Part shown: positions 35,944 to 45,934 of the stretch, piece after piece
How positions within the stretch are numbered: position 1 is the stretch's first letter
Layout of the letters: every line of letters starts with the position of its first letter
NCBI GenBank assembly: GCA_016794565.1
Contig: JAEUHQ010000061.1
Coordinates: 1-64,000, forward strand
Origin: Planctomycetota bacterium
GTDB lineage: Bacteria; Planctomycetota; UBA1135; UBA2386
DNA length: 64,000 nt
Direction: 5' to 3'
The notes under the pieces: generated by a model
Told to the model about the DNA's origin: nothing
The model's input: only the letters and a program-made list of their open reading frames with translations
Databases searched by the model: none
Translations under genes and position numbers: made by a program

Positions 35944-38900
35944 ATGAAGCCAACGACCTGTTTCTGGTGCGCCACGATCGTGGCCGCCTGCGCCAGCATT
36001 TCGGACCCATCCCCCATGGCCACGGTGCGCCTCGACGAAGCACGTGCCCTGCTCGACAGCGATCCGGACCGGGCGCTGGCGATCGCCGACGAAGTCCTGC
36101 GCGCCGAGCCGGAGTGCGCGCCCGCGCGCCTCCTCGAAGCCGAGGGCGCCATGCGGCTGGCGAAGACCGGTCGCCGCGCCGACGCTCTCTACGAGGAAGC
36201 GGCGCAGCACCTGCGCAAGGTGATTGCCGCGGCGGCGAACGACGGCGCGCCCGAAGCCCGTCGCCTGCTCGCCGAGTGCCTGTACGAGACGGGCAACTTC
36301 GAAGAAGGCGCCGCCGTCGCACGGAGCGCGGCGGAAGGGTTCGCGGTGCGCCACACACGCGACGCGGGCACCGCCGCCGCCGAGGCTCGCTTGTGGGCCG
36401 GCAGATGCGAGATGCAGCGATTCGTCGCCGCCCGACGCGCCGAGCTCGCAGCCGCGGAGGGAACGGGCAAGACCGCGCCGATCGCCAAGGAGACCGCGGA
36501 GCTCGCGGCGATGTCGGCCGCGTGCTTTGGCGGCGCGAGGGAGCACTTCCCCGCGGAAGCCACGACCAAGACCGCCGAACTGCACCTGTGGCTCGGCCAG
36601 GACTCGGCAGCGATGCAGGAGTTCGAACGGGGCATCCGCACGTCACCGCAGGAGGGCGCCATCCAGGACGCGTACCTGAAGTGGATGAGCGACTCCGGTC
36701 GCCACGACGCCCTGCTCGGCGCGTACTCGCGGTTCGTCCGCGAGATGCCGAGCACGCCGCTGCTGCGCTGGTACCAGGGGCGTGCGACCTTCCTCCGCGC
36801 CGATCGTCTGCGCGCCGAAGGGAACTTCCAGGGCGCGACCACCGCGTACGACAAGGCGCGAGGGATCTTCGGCGAGTACCGCGCGATGGTGCCGGCGCAC
36901 GCCGCCTCCGCCGCCCAGTGGGTCGCGCTGTGCGACCTCTCCGCGAGCCGTGTCGCCGTGGAGATGGGAGACACGAACGACGCGGAAGCGCGCCTGCTCG
37001 CCGCTGCCGCGGCATCCCCGCTCGCGACCGAGTACGACGGCGACCGGCCGAAGCTGTGCGATTCGTTCGGCAACCACTTCGCCTCCGCCGCCGCCGCGGT
37101 GAACCGGGCGATCGCCGACGGCAGCGCCGACTCGCTGGCCCGGACACTCGCCTTCAATGTGCACGTGCTGACGGCCTGCCCGGATCGCTTCGGCTTCGTC
37201 TACAACAACGCCGCGCTCGCAGCGCGCGATCTGGGCGTCCAGAAGGCGAAGGCCGGAGAGGGCGATGCAGCGCGTGATCTGTGGGAACGCAGCTACGGCT
37301 TCTACGAGAAGGCCGTGGCGCTCGCGCCGGACGACGCGCGGATCGTGAACGACTGCGGACTGATGCTGCTCTACCACCTCGACCGCGACCTCGATCGCGC
37401 TCGCTCGCTGTTCGACCGGGCGATCGCCGTCGGCAAGGCGAGGCTCGAGGCACTCGGCAGCGCTGCCTCCGCAGACGAGCGACAGCCGATCGAAGAAGCG
37501 GTCGGCGATGCACTGCAGAACATCGCCGTCCTGCTGCGGGAGAAGAAGGGAGCGCGATTCGCGGACTACCGCGCGTTCTGCGAGGAGGCCGTTCGCTACT
37601 TCCCGTACGAACGCCGCGAGGCGGCGCGGATGCTGCGCGACGGCGACGGCGCCGCGCTGCCGTCGACGACGCGCGCCGACGCGAACGCACTGGCCGCGGC
37701 GAGCCCTCAGGGTGGCGCGGCGGATGCGTTGGCGAAGGTGAAGCCCGACGTCGACGCAAAGGTCGCCGCACAGGACCTCGACGGCGCACTCGGCCTGCTC
37801 GACGGCGTCGCCAAGGAGTGCCGCGAGTATGCGCCGTACCACTTCCTGCGCGGCCACGTCACCCTGCTGTTCGCGCGCCAGAGCCGCGACGCCGGGCGCA
37901 GGGGCACGGACTTCCACTACCAGGACGCGGTGACGGCGCTGCAGCGGGCCGTCGAACTCGACGGAGAAGCGGTGCCGCCGCGCCAGACGCTGGCGGAAGC
38001 ACAGTTCGAGGCAGGTGACGCCGCCGGCGCCGTCGCGACCGCTTCGTCGCTGCTCCTCCATCTGCAGTCGCAGGGCGGCGGCGTGAACGACGTCGTCGTC
38101 GCCGTGCACACGCTGCGAGCCCGCGCGGCGGCGACCGCCTACGCGGCGAAGAAGCAGGAAGGTGGCGACGATCCCGACATGCTCACGGCGGCCCGGAACT
38201 CCTTCCGCGTGCTCGAAGGCAAGGACAAGCTCGACGCGACGCTGCGAGCCGTCTGGCGGGACACCGAGCTGTGGGCCGGCGCCCCCGCCGAGGCGGTGAA
38301 CGTGTTCGCACGCGCCGTCGCCAAGAACCCGGACGATCAGGTCGCCCTGAAGGAACTCGTCGATGCGGCCGCCGCGCACGCACAACTTCCGCTCGCGGTC
38401 GAAACGCTGCGAGGGCGCAAGGACGCGACGGGCCTCTGGTACCTCGGCTACGCGAAGTTCCAGCTGGCCGGCTCGCAACGCGAGAACGGCGACAACGCCG
38501 CGGCGCTCGGGACCCTGGACGCGGCGAAACAGGCCTTCGCGGACTCCATGAAGGCGAACCCGCAGTACCGCGACAGTTGCGAACAGTGGATGGCCATGTG
38601 CCTCGGCAAGAAAGGCAACATCGCGTTCCGGATGGACGACTTGGCGAACGCGGAGACGTGGCTGCTCGAGTCCGTTCGCCTGCGCCCCGATCGCCTCGAC
38701 GCGAAACTCGGTCTCGAGGAGACGACGAAGGTCGGCATCCTCTCGGTGGCCGACAAGTACTTCCGGCGCAAGGAACTCGGCAAGGCCGAAGCGATCTACC
38801 GCGCCGCGGCCGCCGCCGCGGACAGCGATGTCGACCTGCTGAACAACGCCGCCTTCTTCGCGCGCGACCACGGCAACGAACTGGAAGCCGCGGGCAAGAA

Positions 38901-39303
38901 GAAGGACGCGGCGGAGATGTACGAGCAGAGCTACAAGGCGTACCGGCGCGCGGTGGAGATCGACCCGAAGAACGTTCGCCTTCGCAACGACTGCGCGCTG
39001 ATCGCGATCTACCACCTCGGGCGCGACTGGGACTTCACGAAGCAGATGCTCGACTCCGCGATCGCGGACGGCGAGAAGACGCTGCGCGACGATCCGCCCG
39101 ACCACGCCGACCTCCGGCAGCAGCTCGACGAGGCAGTCGGCGACTGCTACGAGAACCTCGCGCTCTGGCACCTCCTGCGCGACAAGGACGGGGCAGCCGC
39201 CAAGGAAGCTGCGCTCCAGAGCCAGAAGCACCATCCGGGCATGCAGCGGCCCGGCGCCCGACGCCACCTCCAGGCAGCCGAGCGCATGCTGCAGGGCAAG
39301 TGA
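35944..39303 (+). CDS. Large TPR-repeat lipoprotein
   Basis: The 1119-residue product starts with a short lipoprotein-like signal (CFWCATIVAACAS) and consists almost wholly of tetratricopeptide repeats, for example EARLWAGRCEMQRF, NAALAARDLGVQKAKAGEG, FYEKAVALAPDDARIVNDCG and AYRRAVEIDPKNVRLRNDCA. Two long internal segments with NDCGLMLLYHLDRDLDRA and NDCALIAIYHLGRDWDF show an internal duplication. TPR solenoids bind partner proteins. The stop overlaps the GTG start of the next TPR lipoprotein (39300..39303), so the two are a unit. Confidence 0.8.
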   Translation: MKPTTCFWCATIVAACASISDPSPMATVRLDEARALLDSDPDRALAIADEVLRAEPECAPARLLEAEGAMRLAKTGRRADALYEEAAQHLRKVIAAAANDGAPEARRLLAECLYETGNFEEGAAVARSAAEGFAVRHTRDAGTAAAEARLWAGRCEMQRFVAARRAELAAAEGTGKTAPIAKETAELAAMSAACFGGAREHFPAEATTKTAELHLWLGQDSAAMQEFERGIRTSPQEGAIQDAYLKWMSDSGRHDALLGAYSRFVREMPSTPLLRWYQGRATFLRADRLRAEGNFQGATTAYDKARGIFGEYRAMVPAHAASAAQWVALCDLSASRVAVEMGDTNDAEARLLAAAAASPLATEYDGDRPKLCDSFGNHFASAAAAVNRAIADGSADSLARTLAFNVHVLTACPDRFGFVYNNAALAARDLGVQKAKAGEGDAARDLWERSYGFYEKAVALAPDDARIVNDCGLMLLYHLDRDLDRARSLFDRAIAVGKARLEALGSAASADERQPIEEAVGDALQNIAVLLREKKGARFADYRAFCEEAVRYFPYERREAARMLRDGDGAALPSTTRADANALAAASPQGGAADALAKVKPDVDAKVAAQDLDGALGLLDGVAKECREYAPYHFLRGHVTLLFARQSRDAGRRGTDFHYQDAVTALQRAVELDGEAVPPRQTLAEAQFEAGDAAGAVATASSLLLHLQSQGGGVNDVVVAVHTLRARAAATAYAAKKQEGGDDPDMLTAARNSFRVLEGKDKLDATLRAVWRDTELWAGAPAEAVNVFARAVAKNPDDQVALKELVDAAAAHAQLPLAVETLRGRKDATGLWYLGYAKFQLAGSQRENGDNAAALGTLDAAKQAFADSMKANPQYRDSCEQWMAMCLGKKGNIAFRMDDLANAETWLLESVRLRPDRLDAKLGLEETTKVGILSVADKYFRRKELGKAEAIYRAAAAAADSDVDLLNNAAFFARDHGNELEAAGKKKDAAEMYEQSYKAYRRAVEIDPKNVRLRNDCALIAIYHLGRDWDFTKQMLDSAIADGEKTLRDDPPDHADLRQQLDEAVGDCYENLALWHLLRDKDGAAAKEAALQSQKHHPGMQRPGARRHLQAAERMLQGK

Positions 39304-40877
39304 GCGGCCCCCGTCTCGCCGCGCTCGCGGTCGCGGTTCTCTTCGCGACCTCGTGTGCGGCGCAGGAGCCGGCGACGACTCCCGGGATCACCGCCGATCG
39401 GGAACGCGCGTTCGCGGCCGAGCGGGCGGAGCGCTTCGGCGAGGCGGCCGACGCGTTCCTCCGGCTCGCCACCGCGGAGCCGTCGCGTGCCGAGTGGGTG
39501 CTCGCGGCGAGCCGCTGTCTTGGCCGGGCCGCGCGCTACCGCGAGGCGCTCGAACTGCTCGATCGTGCGCGAGGCACGTTCCCCACTTCGCTCGAGATCC
39601 CGACGATGCTCGCCAGGACGCTCCTGCTGCAGGCAGAAGCGCCCGGCGCGCTGCACCCGGAGATCCTCTGGGCCGACGCAGCCGAGGTCGCCGAGGGTGT
39701 GCTGCAGAAGTCGCCCGACGACGCCGAGTGCCGCCTCCTGCTCGCGCAGGTGCGGTTCCTGCAGGGCGACCTCGATGCCGCGACGGCGACCGCGACGGAA
39801 GCCGTTCGCAGGTTCCCCGATCGCGCCGGCGCGCACGTGCTCGTCGGCCAGGTCGCGACGACCCGATTCCGCCTCTTGCTGCGCCGGCACTCCGAAGAGC
39901 GCCCGACCGGGCAAGAGGAGGCTGACCTCGTCGCTGCGATCGACGCAGAACGCCAGACGGCGCGGCGCGCGTTCCTCCGCGCCGTCGAACTCGACCCGAC
40001 GCGCGCGCATCCGCACGCGGCACTCGGCCAGCTCGACCTGCTCGATCACAAACTGGACGAAGCGCGCGCACACTTCGTCGACGCGATCTCGATCGATCCC
40101 GACGCGCCGATCGACCACGGCGTGTTCGCGCTCGAAGGCGACTGGCGGAATCGGCGCGACCTCTATGCCGAGGCGTTGCGCCGCTACTCCGGCTCGACGA
40201 CCGCGTTGCCGGCGAAGCGCGCGACCTTGCGCTGGTACGAAGGCCGCGCCTCGTACGACGGCGGGGACTGGGCAGCAGCCGCGAAGTGCTTCACCGACGC
40301 AGCGGCGTGGAACCCGGACGCCAGGAACAGCTGGTACTACCTCGCCATGTGCGCGTGGCGACTCGGCGACCAGGACGCCGCCGAAGAGCACGCCGCGAAG
40401 TACGCGCGCTTCGGCGCCCCCGCTTTCGCCGACGTCATCCGCGCACTCGACGGAAGCAAGCGCGCGGAAGTCGGGGCGGTGGTCCAGTTCCTCGCCGACC
40501 GCGCGTACCAGAAGGGGCGCATCCCCGACAGCCGCGACCTGAACCACGTCGTCGCATGTCTCGCCGACTCGGCCGATGCGTGGAACAACCATGCGTTCCT
40601 GTGCCGCGAGACCGGTCGCTTCGGAGACGCGCTGACGTCGTACGAGTACGCGCAGCAACGCGAGCCCGACTCGCCGCAACTGCTGAACGACACGGGCGTG
40701 GTGCTGCAGTACCACCTCGCGAACCCCGACAACCTCGCGCGCGCTCGCACCCTGTACGAACGTGCGATCGCGATCGCGGACCGGCAGGTCGCGGATCGAA
40801 CGCTCCCGGCTGCTGTTCGTGAACGCGCGGAGAAGGCGCGCAGCGACGCGAAGGCCAATCTCGCCGCGATGAGATGA
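39300..40877 (+). CDS. Second TPR-repeat lipoprotein of the tandem
   Basis: The 525-residue product begins with a lipoprotein signal ending LFATSC (Cys19) and continues in TPR-like helices: FLRLATAEPSRAEWVLAASR, FLRAVELDPTRAHPHAALGQ, NNHAFLCRETGRFGDALTSY, NDTGVVLQYHLANPDNLARA. The last motif repeats the ND(T/C)G...YHL pattern of its upstream neighbour, so the genes are probably paralogous. The GTG start lies within the upstream stop (GTGA). A peri-plasmic or outer membrane scaffold is likely; partner unknown. Confidence 0.78.
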   Translation: MSGPRLAALAVAVLFATSCAAQEPATTPGITADRERAFAAERAERFGEAADAFLRLATAEPSRAEWVLAASRCLGRAARYREALELLDRARGTFPTSLEIPTMLARTLLLQAEAPGALHPEILWADAAEVAEGVLQKSPDDAECRLLLAQVRFLQGDLDAATATATEAVRRFPDRAGAHVLVGQVATTRFRLLLRRHSEERPTGQEEADLVAAIDAERQTARRAFLRAVELDPTRAHPHAALGQLDLLDHKLDEARAHFVDAISIDPDAPIDHGVFALEGDWRNRRDLYAEALRRYSGSTTALPAKRATLRWYEGRASYDGGDWAAAAKCFTDAAAWNPDARNSWYYLAMCAWRLGDQDAAEEHAAKYARFGAPAFADVIRALDGSKRAEVGAVVQFLADRAYQKGRIPDSRDLNHVVACLADSADAWNNHAFLCRETGRFGDALTSYEYAQQREPDSPQLLNDTGVVLQYHLANPDNLARARTLYERAIAIADRQVADRTLPAAVRERAEKARSDAKANLAAMR

Positions 40878-40916
40878 CGCTGCTCCGCGCGCGTCGGCGA
40901 CGACGCTGCGCTGGCT

Positions 40917-41657
40917 TCAGTCCGGCCCGTCGGGCAGCAAGCGCCGGCCGAGGTTGCCGTAGTTGCGGTACGGGGTCGCGTCGGGCGACCCGGGCGCGTA
41001 ACGCCACACCAGCTGCAGCGGGTCGCGCGGCACCGCCACCAGCGAACTGGACACGGTGCCGTACTCGGTGCCGCGCTTGCAGACGACATGGCCGTCGCTG
41101 CCGCTCGTGTCCTTCATCAGCGCTTCGAACTGCGTGAGCCGGCTCGGGACGTCGAGCGCCGGCGCGGCTGCGGCAGCGAGTCCGTGCAAGTGCAGCGCAC
41201 CCGGAGGGTGCTCGTTCGTGACGACGAGCACTTCGTCCTTCCAGTCGATTCTCTCGAGTCGGCCGCGAGCGTGCCGCAAGACGACCGTCTGCGTGCCGTC
41301 GCAGAGAACGAGCTGAAACCCCGCATACGACTCCGATTCGACGCGAGCCTGCACCGCGGCGACCGCGCTCGCGAGATCGGGCTGATCGAGAGCGACGTGG
41401 GGCAGATGGCCACGCGACGGGGCCTCGGCGACGGGAGGAAGCCCGGCGATGTTGGTGATTCCCGCGAACCGGCCCAGTGCGTCGATCGCCAGCCAGGTGC
41501 CGCCAGCCCTCCGGTCGCGAGGCGAAAGCAACCGGTGCCGGGACCCGACGAACAGCCCGGGCGGAGACGCGGGCCGATCGAGGCGCTCATCGCGATTGGC
41601 CGCCACGACGATCGGGTGATCGCGATGGAGACCACGCAAGACGATCAGGATGCACAT
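40917..41657 (-). CDS. NRDE/TANGO2-family protein
   Basis: The ATG at 41657 places Cys2 next to the initiator Met (MCILIVL), the arrangement of N-terminal nucleophile proteins, and NRDE appears early (ANRDERLDRP). Further family motifs are GTWLAID, GRFAGITN and CKRGTEYGTVSSS near the C-terminus. NRDE/TANGO2 proteins have an Ntn-hydrolase-like layout; bacterial members have no settled function. 246 residues, normal for the family. It is convergent with the TPR gene and 48 bases before the MFS gene end. Confidence 0.85.
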   Translation of the reverse strand: MCILIVLRGLHRDHPIVVAANRDERLDRPASPPGLFVGSRHRLLSPRDRRAGGTWLAIDALGRFAGITNIAGLPPVAEAPSRGHLPHVALDQPDLASAVAAVQARVESESYAGFQLVLCDGTQTVVLRHARGRLERIDWKDEVLVVTNEHPPGALHLHGLAAAAAPALDVPSRLTQFEALMKDTSGSDGHVVCKRGTEYGTVSSSLVAVPRDPLQLVWRYAPGSPDATPYRNYGNLGRRLLPDGPD

Positions 41658-41705
41658 GGTTCGCCGGCGGGGCGCAGTGTAGGGCACACCGACCGCCGCG
41701 CCAGT

Positions 41706-42968
41706 TCACGGGCCGTGCGCGTTGTGCGCCTCCGTGCGATGGCGGCGCAGGACGAACATGCCGAGTCCGGCCGTCATGCACAGGATCGCCGCCGCGACGA
41801 ACAGGCGCCGGTATTCGGTGGCCCCGCCCGCGGTAACGGCGATCATCGCGCCGAGCATGGGCCCACCGGCGAACGCGAACTGCATACAGCTCTGGATCAT
41901 CGAGAACGCCAGGGTGCGCCGCTCGTCGACGACCCGCTTGCTCGCCGCTGCGTACGCAAGAGCCATCGACCCGGCCATCAGCGTGGCCGCCAGAGCACGG
42001 GCAACGAGGAACTGATCGATCGTGCCTACCGCCGCCGACGCCGCCTGCACGATCGCGAGCGCGACCCCGAGCACCGCGAGACAACGCAATGGCCCGTGGC
42101 GATCGGCCAGTCTCCCCCACCACGGCGTGAGCCCGATCTGGGCAACGGCCAGCACCGCGAAGACGGAGCCGACCGTGAGATCGAGCGCAAGCTGGCGGGT
42201 CGGGGCCAGCGATTCGAGCAGGGCCTCGGGCCCCAGTTCGCGAACGAACAACGCCAGGAACGGCTCGGCCATGTTCTGGCCGAGACGCAGGACGAGCACG
42301 AGAACGAGCAGCCAGGCGAACACGCGGTTCCCGAGCAGCTGCCGGCTCGAGTGCAGGAACTCGCGCAGGAATGGGGGCGCGCCGACGAGCCGCTGTGGCC
42401 GTTCCTCGTTCGCGGACAAGTGCAACCGCAACGCAGCGCCCGCCGACAGCACGCTCGTGAGCCAGAACACCGCGTCGCGGCCGAACCAATGCGTGACGGC
42501 CGCACCGAGCAGCGGCCCGGTTGCCTGGCCGGCCGCCATGGCCACCTGTAGACGTGCGATCACGAGGCCGTGTTCGGATCGCGGGGTGCCCTGGGACACG
42601 AGCGCCATCGCGGGCGCCACGTAGCCGGCGAGCACTCCCTGCACGGCGCGCATCACGAGCAGAACGACAGGTGTCGGCGCGAACGGCATCAGCGCCGTCG
42701 TCGCGGCGATCGCGAGGTTCGCGCGGATCGCCATCGGCTTCTTGCCGACGCGGTCACCGAGTCCGCCCCACAGCGGGCCGGCCAACGCCGCCGCGAGTGG
42801 CGCAGCGCCGTAGACGATGCTCGTCCAGAACGCGAGTTCCGCCCCGTCCACGATCCCGAACCGCTCCTGAACGTAGAACGCGAGCACCGGCAGGAACGCG
42901 TTGAGACCCGTGGAGGTCGCGAACAGGCTCGGCCACACCGCGTGGAAGTTGCGCCGCCCGGAGTCCAA
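41706..42968 (-). CDS. MFS multidrug-type transporter
   Basis: The 420-residue protein has 12 predicted membrane helices in two halves. It has the family loop motif GGLGDRVGKKPM between helices 2 and 3, its weaker counterpart WWGRLADRHGPL in the second half, and the antiporter motif C-like GPLLGAAV in helix 5. It resembles drug/H+ antiporters of the DHA1 group. The start is TTG at 42968, which is preceded in frame by a TAG only 12 bases upstream, leaving little choice. Substrate unknown. Confidence 0.85.
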   Translation of the reverse strand: MDSGRRNFHAVWPSLFATSTGLNAFLPVLAFYVQERFGIVDGAELAFWTSIVYGAAPLAAALAGPLWGGLGDRVGKKPMAIRANLAIAATTALMPFAPTPVVLLVMRAVQGVLAGYVAPAMALVSQGTPRSEHGLVIARLQVAMAAGQATGPLLGAAVTHWFGRDAVFWLTSVLSAGAALRLHLSANEERPQRLVGAPPFLREFLHSSRQLLGNRVFAWLLVLVLVLRLGQNMAEPFLALFVRELGPEALLESLAPTRQLALDLTVGSVFAVLAVAQIGLTPWWGRLADRHGPLRCLAVLGVALAIVQAASAAVGTIDQFLVARALAATLMAGSMALAYAAASKRVVDERRTLAFSMIQSCMQFAFAGGPMLGAMIAVTAGGATEYRRLFVAAAILCMTAGLGMFVLRRHRTEAHNAHGP

Positions 42969-43076
42969 GTCGGCGTTCTATCCGCGGCGATCGCGCGGGC
43001 CAGACCGAACGCGCCACCCCCGGGGACATCGGACGAAATCCCGCGAGAAAGACGCGACCCGCGTGCCATAGCCTGC

Positions 43077-44306
43077 GTGCGAAACCTAGGTCGCCTCGTC
43101 GTCAGCGCGCTGTCGGTGCCGCTCCTCGCTGCCGCCCGTGCGCAGGCGCAGCTCGTGGTCGAGGGGCTGCCGCTTCCCGGCTGCGACGGGGCATTCGCCG
43201 GCCCTGATCCGGTCGACTCGCCGTCCGGGGCGGCGCAGCGCGTGCTCGCCACGATGCGGATGGCCGACCTCGACGGCGCGCGTCGTGTGCTCGCGGTGAG
43301 CTGGGCGGCGGCGCGTCGCCGCGAATGGACGACGACGGATCTGGGCTGGCTGACTCCGGCCCTCTACTGGTACCTGCGCGCCAGCCGCGACGACGGTTTC
43401 GCCGCCGGTCTGGCCGCCGAAGTCGACGGACCGCTCCGTCACATGCCACCCGTCGACGTGCGAGGCACCTTTGCGCTCGAAGCGCTGCTCGCTCACGCGC
43501 TGCTCTGCCGCGGCGGCATCGTGTCCGCGCGGGGCCGCCATGACGCCGCTGGCGAGTGGATCGAACTCGGCGTCGCTCGTTGGCGCGAGGTCGAGCGACT
43601 GACGTGGCAACCTGGCCTCGGCCACTTCCGACCACGATGCACGGGCGACGACATCGTGCTTCCTGCCCCCGCCGACCCCGCCGCGCTGATCCCCGCCGCG
43701 GCGGGCATGCTGCTCGCGTCCGACGATCGCATGGAGCGCAACCTGATGTCGTGCTCTCGGCGCGCATGCGACGGATCCGCGCCGGAGCGGGCAGCGTTCC
43801 ACGACGCGACAGCACGTGCTGCGGCTCTCGCTGCCGCCGCACAACTCGCCGACCGGCCGCTGCGCGACGCAGCATGGCGCGCGATGGTCGAAGCACTGGC
43901 GCACGATGCGCCTGCCGGCGAATCCGCGGCGCGTTGCCTCGACGCCGCCTTGTTCGCCGTCACCGGCGTGCGGCTCGCGACCGGCGTCGCCGTGGACGAG
44001 GGGTGGCTGCGTCTGCGACCCTGGCTCCCACCGGGGCACGAACACGTGCGCCTCACCCACATGATCGCCGAGGGTGCGACGTTCGACCTGGACCTGTCGA
44101 TCCGCACCGGTCCCTCGCACGACGACGAACTCGACGACCCAGCGTCGCCTCCACCCAGCGGACCGCGCCTCCGAGTTCGGATCGATCTGGTGTCCGCCGC
44201 GACAGGCAGCCTGCGCGTGATCCTCCAAGGTGGGGGCGTGCAGATCGTGACGACGATGGCTCCGGGCGATCGGTTCGAACGCTCCCTGACGATCGACGAC
44301 CCGTGA
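43077..44306 (+). CDS. Exported helical protein, possibly six-hairpin-like
   Basis: A GTG at 43077 begins a signal peptide (VRNLGRLVVSALSVPLLAAARAQAQ). The 409-residue product is mostly alpha-helical with paired helices (TTDLGWLTPALYWYLRASRD, TFALEALLAHALLCRGG, DAAWRAMVEALAHDAP), suggesting an alpha/alpha barrel as in six-hairpin glycosidases, and ends with a beta-rich domain (LRVILQGGGVQIVTTM). No catalytic residues are identifiable. It is divergent from the MFS gene and convergent with the anti-sigma gene. Confidence 0.6.
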   Translation: MRNLGRLVVSALSVPLLAAARAQAQLVVEGLPLPGCDGAFAGPDPVDSPSGAAQRVLATMRMADLDGARRVLAVSWAAARRREWTTTDLGWLTPALYWYLRASRDDGFAAGLAAEVDGPLRHMPPVDVRGTFALEALLAHALLCRGGIVSARGRHDAAGEWIELGVARWREVERLTWQPGLGHFRPRCTGDDIVLPAPADPAALIPAAAGMLLASDDRMERNLMSCSRRACDGSAPERAAFHDATARAAALAAAAQLADRPLRDAAWRAMVEALAHDAPAGESAARCLDAALFAVTGVRLATGVAVDEGWLRLRPWLPPGHEHVRLTHMIAEGATFDLDLSIRTGPSHDDELDDPASPPPSGPRLRVRIDLVSAATGSLRVILQGGGVQIVTTMAPGDRFERSLTIDDP

Positions 44307-44308
44307 CG

Positions 44309-45934
44309 TCAGCGGCGCAGCACGCGGAATCTCAGCACGACGCGCGTCGTCGGCGTCACCTGCACGAAGCCCGCGGCGAGGTTCCCCGCGGTCGCCGGAT
44401 CCGGCACCGGCGCGTCGCTCGCCTGTCCGCCGAGGGCAGTCGTCGTCCGGGGCAGGCTCGTTTCGCCGTTGGTGAGGTGCAGGTTCCCAGCCCGCGCGAA
44501 GGATGCCAACCGGCGGAGCAGGAACGCCACATCCTCCTTCGCCCCCTCGACAACGAAGGTGCGCTCGATCGGCGTGCGCGTCGCGTCCTCCTTCAAGGCA
44601 TCCGTAGGACGTGGCGTCGCCGGAGCTGGCGCTGCGCCGGTCGCCACCGCGGATTCCGCACCAACGGCTCGCACGGTGACCGGGCCGATCACGAACTTCG
44701 GAGGATCCGCCGACGGCGCGACAGACCGCATCTGATCGGCGAAGAACGCATCGAACGCTGCCCCCGCCGCCTCCCCACGCGAGAACGTCGGGCTGTCGCC
44801 GCTGCGACCGAGGTGCGCGTCGCCAGACTTCGTCTTGGCAGCACCGCCGACGTCCTTCTCGCCGTCCTTTTCGGCTCCGGCGCGGCGTGTCACCGGAGCG
44901 GCGTCGAGTGCATCCCCTTGGAGCACGACCAGCGCGAGCACTTCTCTCGGCTGTTCAGGGTCGCTCTTCCCCGTGGAACCACGGGAATCGGTCTTCTCGG
45001 CGCTGGCAGCCTGGTCGTTCTTGCTCTCGCGACCTTCCGCCTGCTTCCGGAGGTTGCCGCGCAACGCCTCGGCCTGGTCCTGATCCTCCCCTCCAGCGAT
45101 CTCGGACAGGTCGGAGCGCTCCTTGTCCTCGCCAAAGACGCCCCTGCCACCCTTGGTGCGAGGCTGCGCACCTGCGCTCGGGGGCGGGTCACCCGGGCGG
45201 GACACGGCCCCGTTCGGCGGTGCGGTCGGTGCCGTCGGCCCGACGGTGCTCGGCCCCGCGGCACCGGGCGGCAACGCGGCGGCAGCTTCCTTCTCCCACG
45301 TCCCCGTCCGGCTATCGACCTCCTTTGCGGAGGTCTCGGTCGGCGCCGTTGCCAACGGCTTCGGCGCACCCGGCGCCGTCCCCGCGGCACCTTCGCGCGG
45401 ACGCGCCGGCACCACCGTCGTCACCTCGGGCAACGCATCGCGCTGCGGCTTCTCCTCTTCGACCTGTCGCTCCAGCCGCAGCAACTCGTCGAGGGGAACG
45501 CTCCGGCCCCGATCGGCGACGGAAACGTCCTTCGCTCCCTCCGCCACCATCGCGGTCCGCACAGCCGTGGTTCCGCCCGACCAGGAGTTCACGAGCAGAG
45601 CCACCAGCAACACCGCGGCGGCGCTCGCGAGACTCCACGTCACGGGGTGGTTCCACCAGCGAACAGCGCGCGGCGCGACCCGTGCCTGTTCGGGGGCCGC
45701 CGCATCTGCGGCGATCCGTGCCATCACACGGTCTGCCAGGTTGGCCGGGTGGATCGGTGCCTGGAGTGCAGCTCGCACCGCAGCGACGGTCCTCTCGTAT
45801 TCGGCGAGGTCGTCGCGCAAGTGAGCGCTCACTCGCAACTCCGCGGCGAAGCGCTCGCGCTCCCTCGGGGTCATGCGACCATCGACCCAGTCCGCGAGCC
45901 GATCGTCGGGCTCTCTCCTCGGCGCGCCCGTCAT
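44309..45934 (-). CDS. Membrane-anchored anti-sigma-like protein
   Basis: The ATG at 45934 overlaps the sigma factor stop (ATGA), as is typical of sigma/anti-sigma pairs. Residues 1-75 form a helical anti-sigma N-terminal domain (LADWVDGRMTPRERERFAAEL) that lacks the usual HxxxCxxC zinc ligands. One membrane helix (about 106-123, WSLASAAAVLLVALLVNSW) follows, then a ~300-residue Pro/Ala/Glu/Lys-rich stretch of likely disorder and a folded C-terminal domain (TFVVEGAKEDVAFLLRRLASF) outside the membrane that may sense a signal. 541 residues, long for the family. Confidence 0.75.
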   Translation of the reverse strand: MTGAPRREPDDRLADWVDGRMTPRERERFAAELRVSAHLRDDLAEYERTVAAVRAALQAPIHPANLADRVMARIAADAAAPEQARVAPRAVRWWNHPVTWSLASAAAVLLVALLVNSWSGGTTAVRTAMVAEGAKDVSVADRGRSVPLDELLRLERQVEEEKPQRDALPEVTTVVPARPREGAAGTAPGAPKPLATAPTETSAKEVDSRTGTWEKEAAAALPPGAAGPSTVGPTAPTAPPNGAVSRPGDPPPSAGAQPRTKGGRGVFGEDKERSDLSEIAGGEDQDQAEALRGNLRKQAEGRESKNDQAASAEKTDSRGSTGKSDPEQPREVLALVVLQGDALDAAPVTRRAGAEKDGEKDVGGAAKTKSGDAHLGRSGDSPTFSRGEAAGAAFDAFFADQMRSVAPSADPPKFVIGPVTVRAVGAESAVATGAAPAPATPRPTDALKEDATRTPIERTFVVEGAKEDVAFLLRRLASFARAGNLHLTNGETSLPRTTTALGGQASDAPVPDPATAGNLAAGFVQVTPTTRVVLRFRVLRR

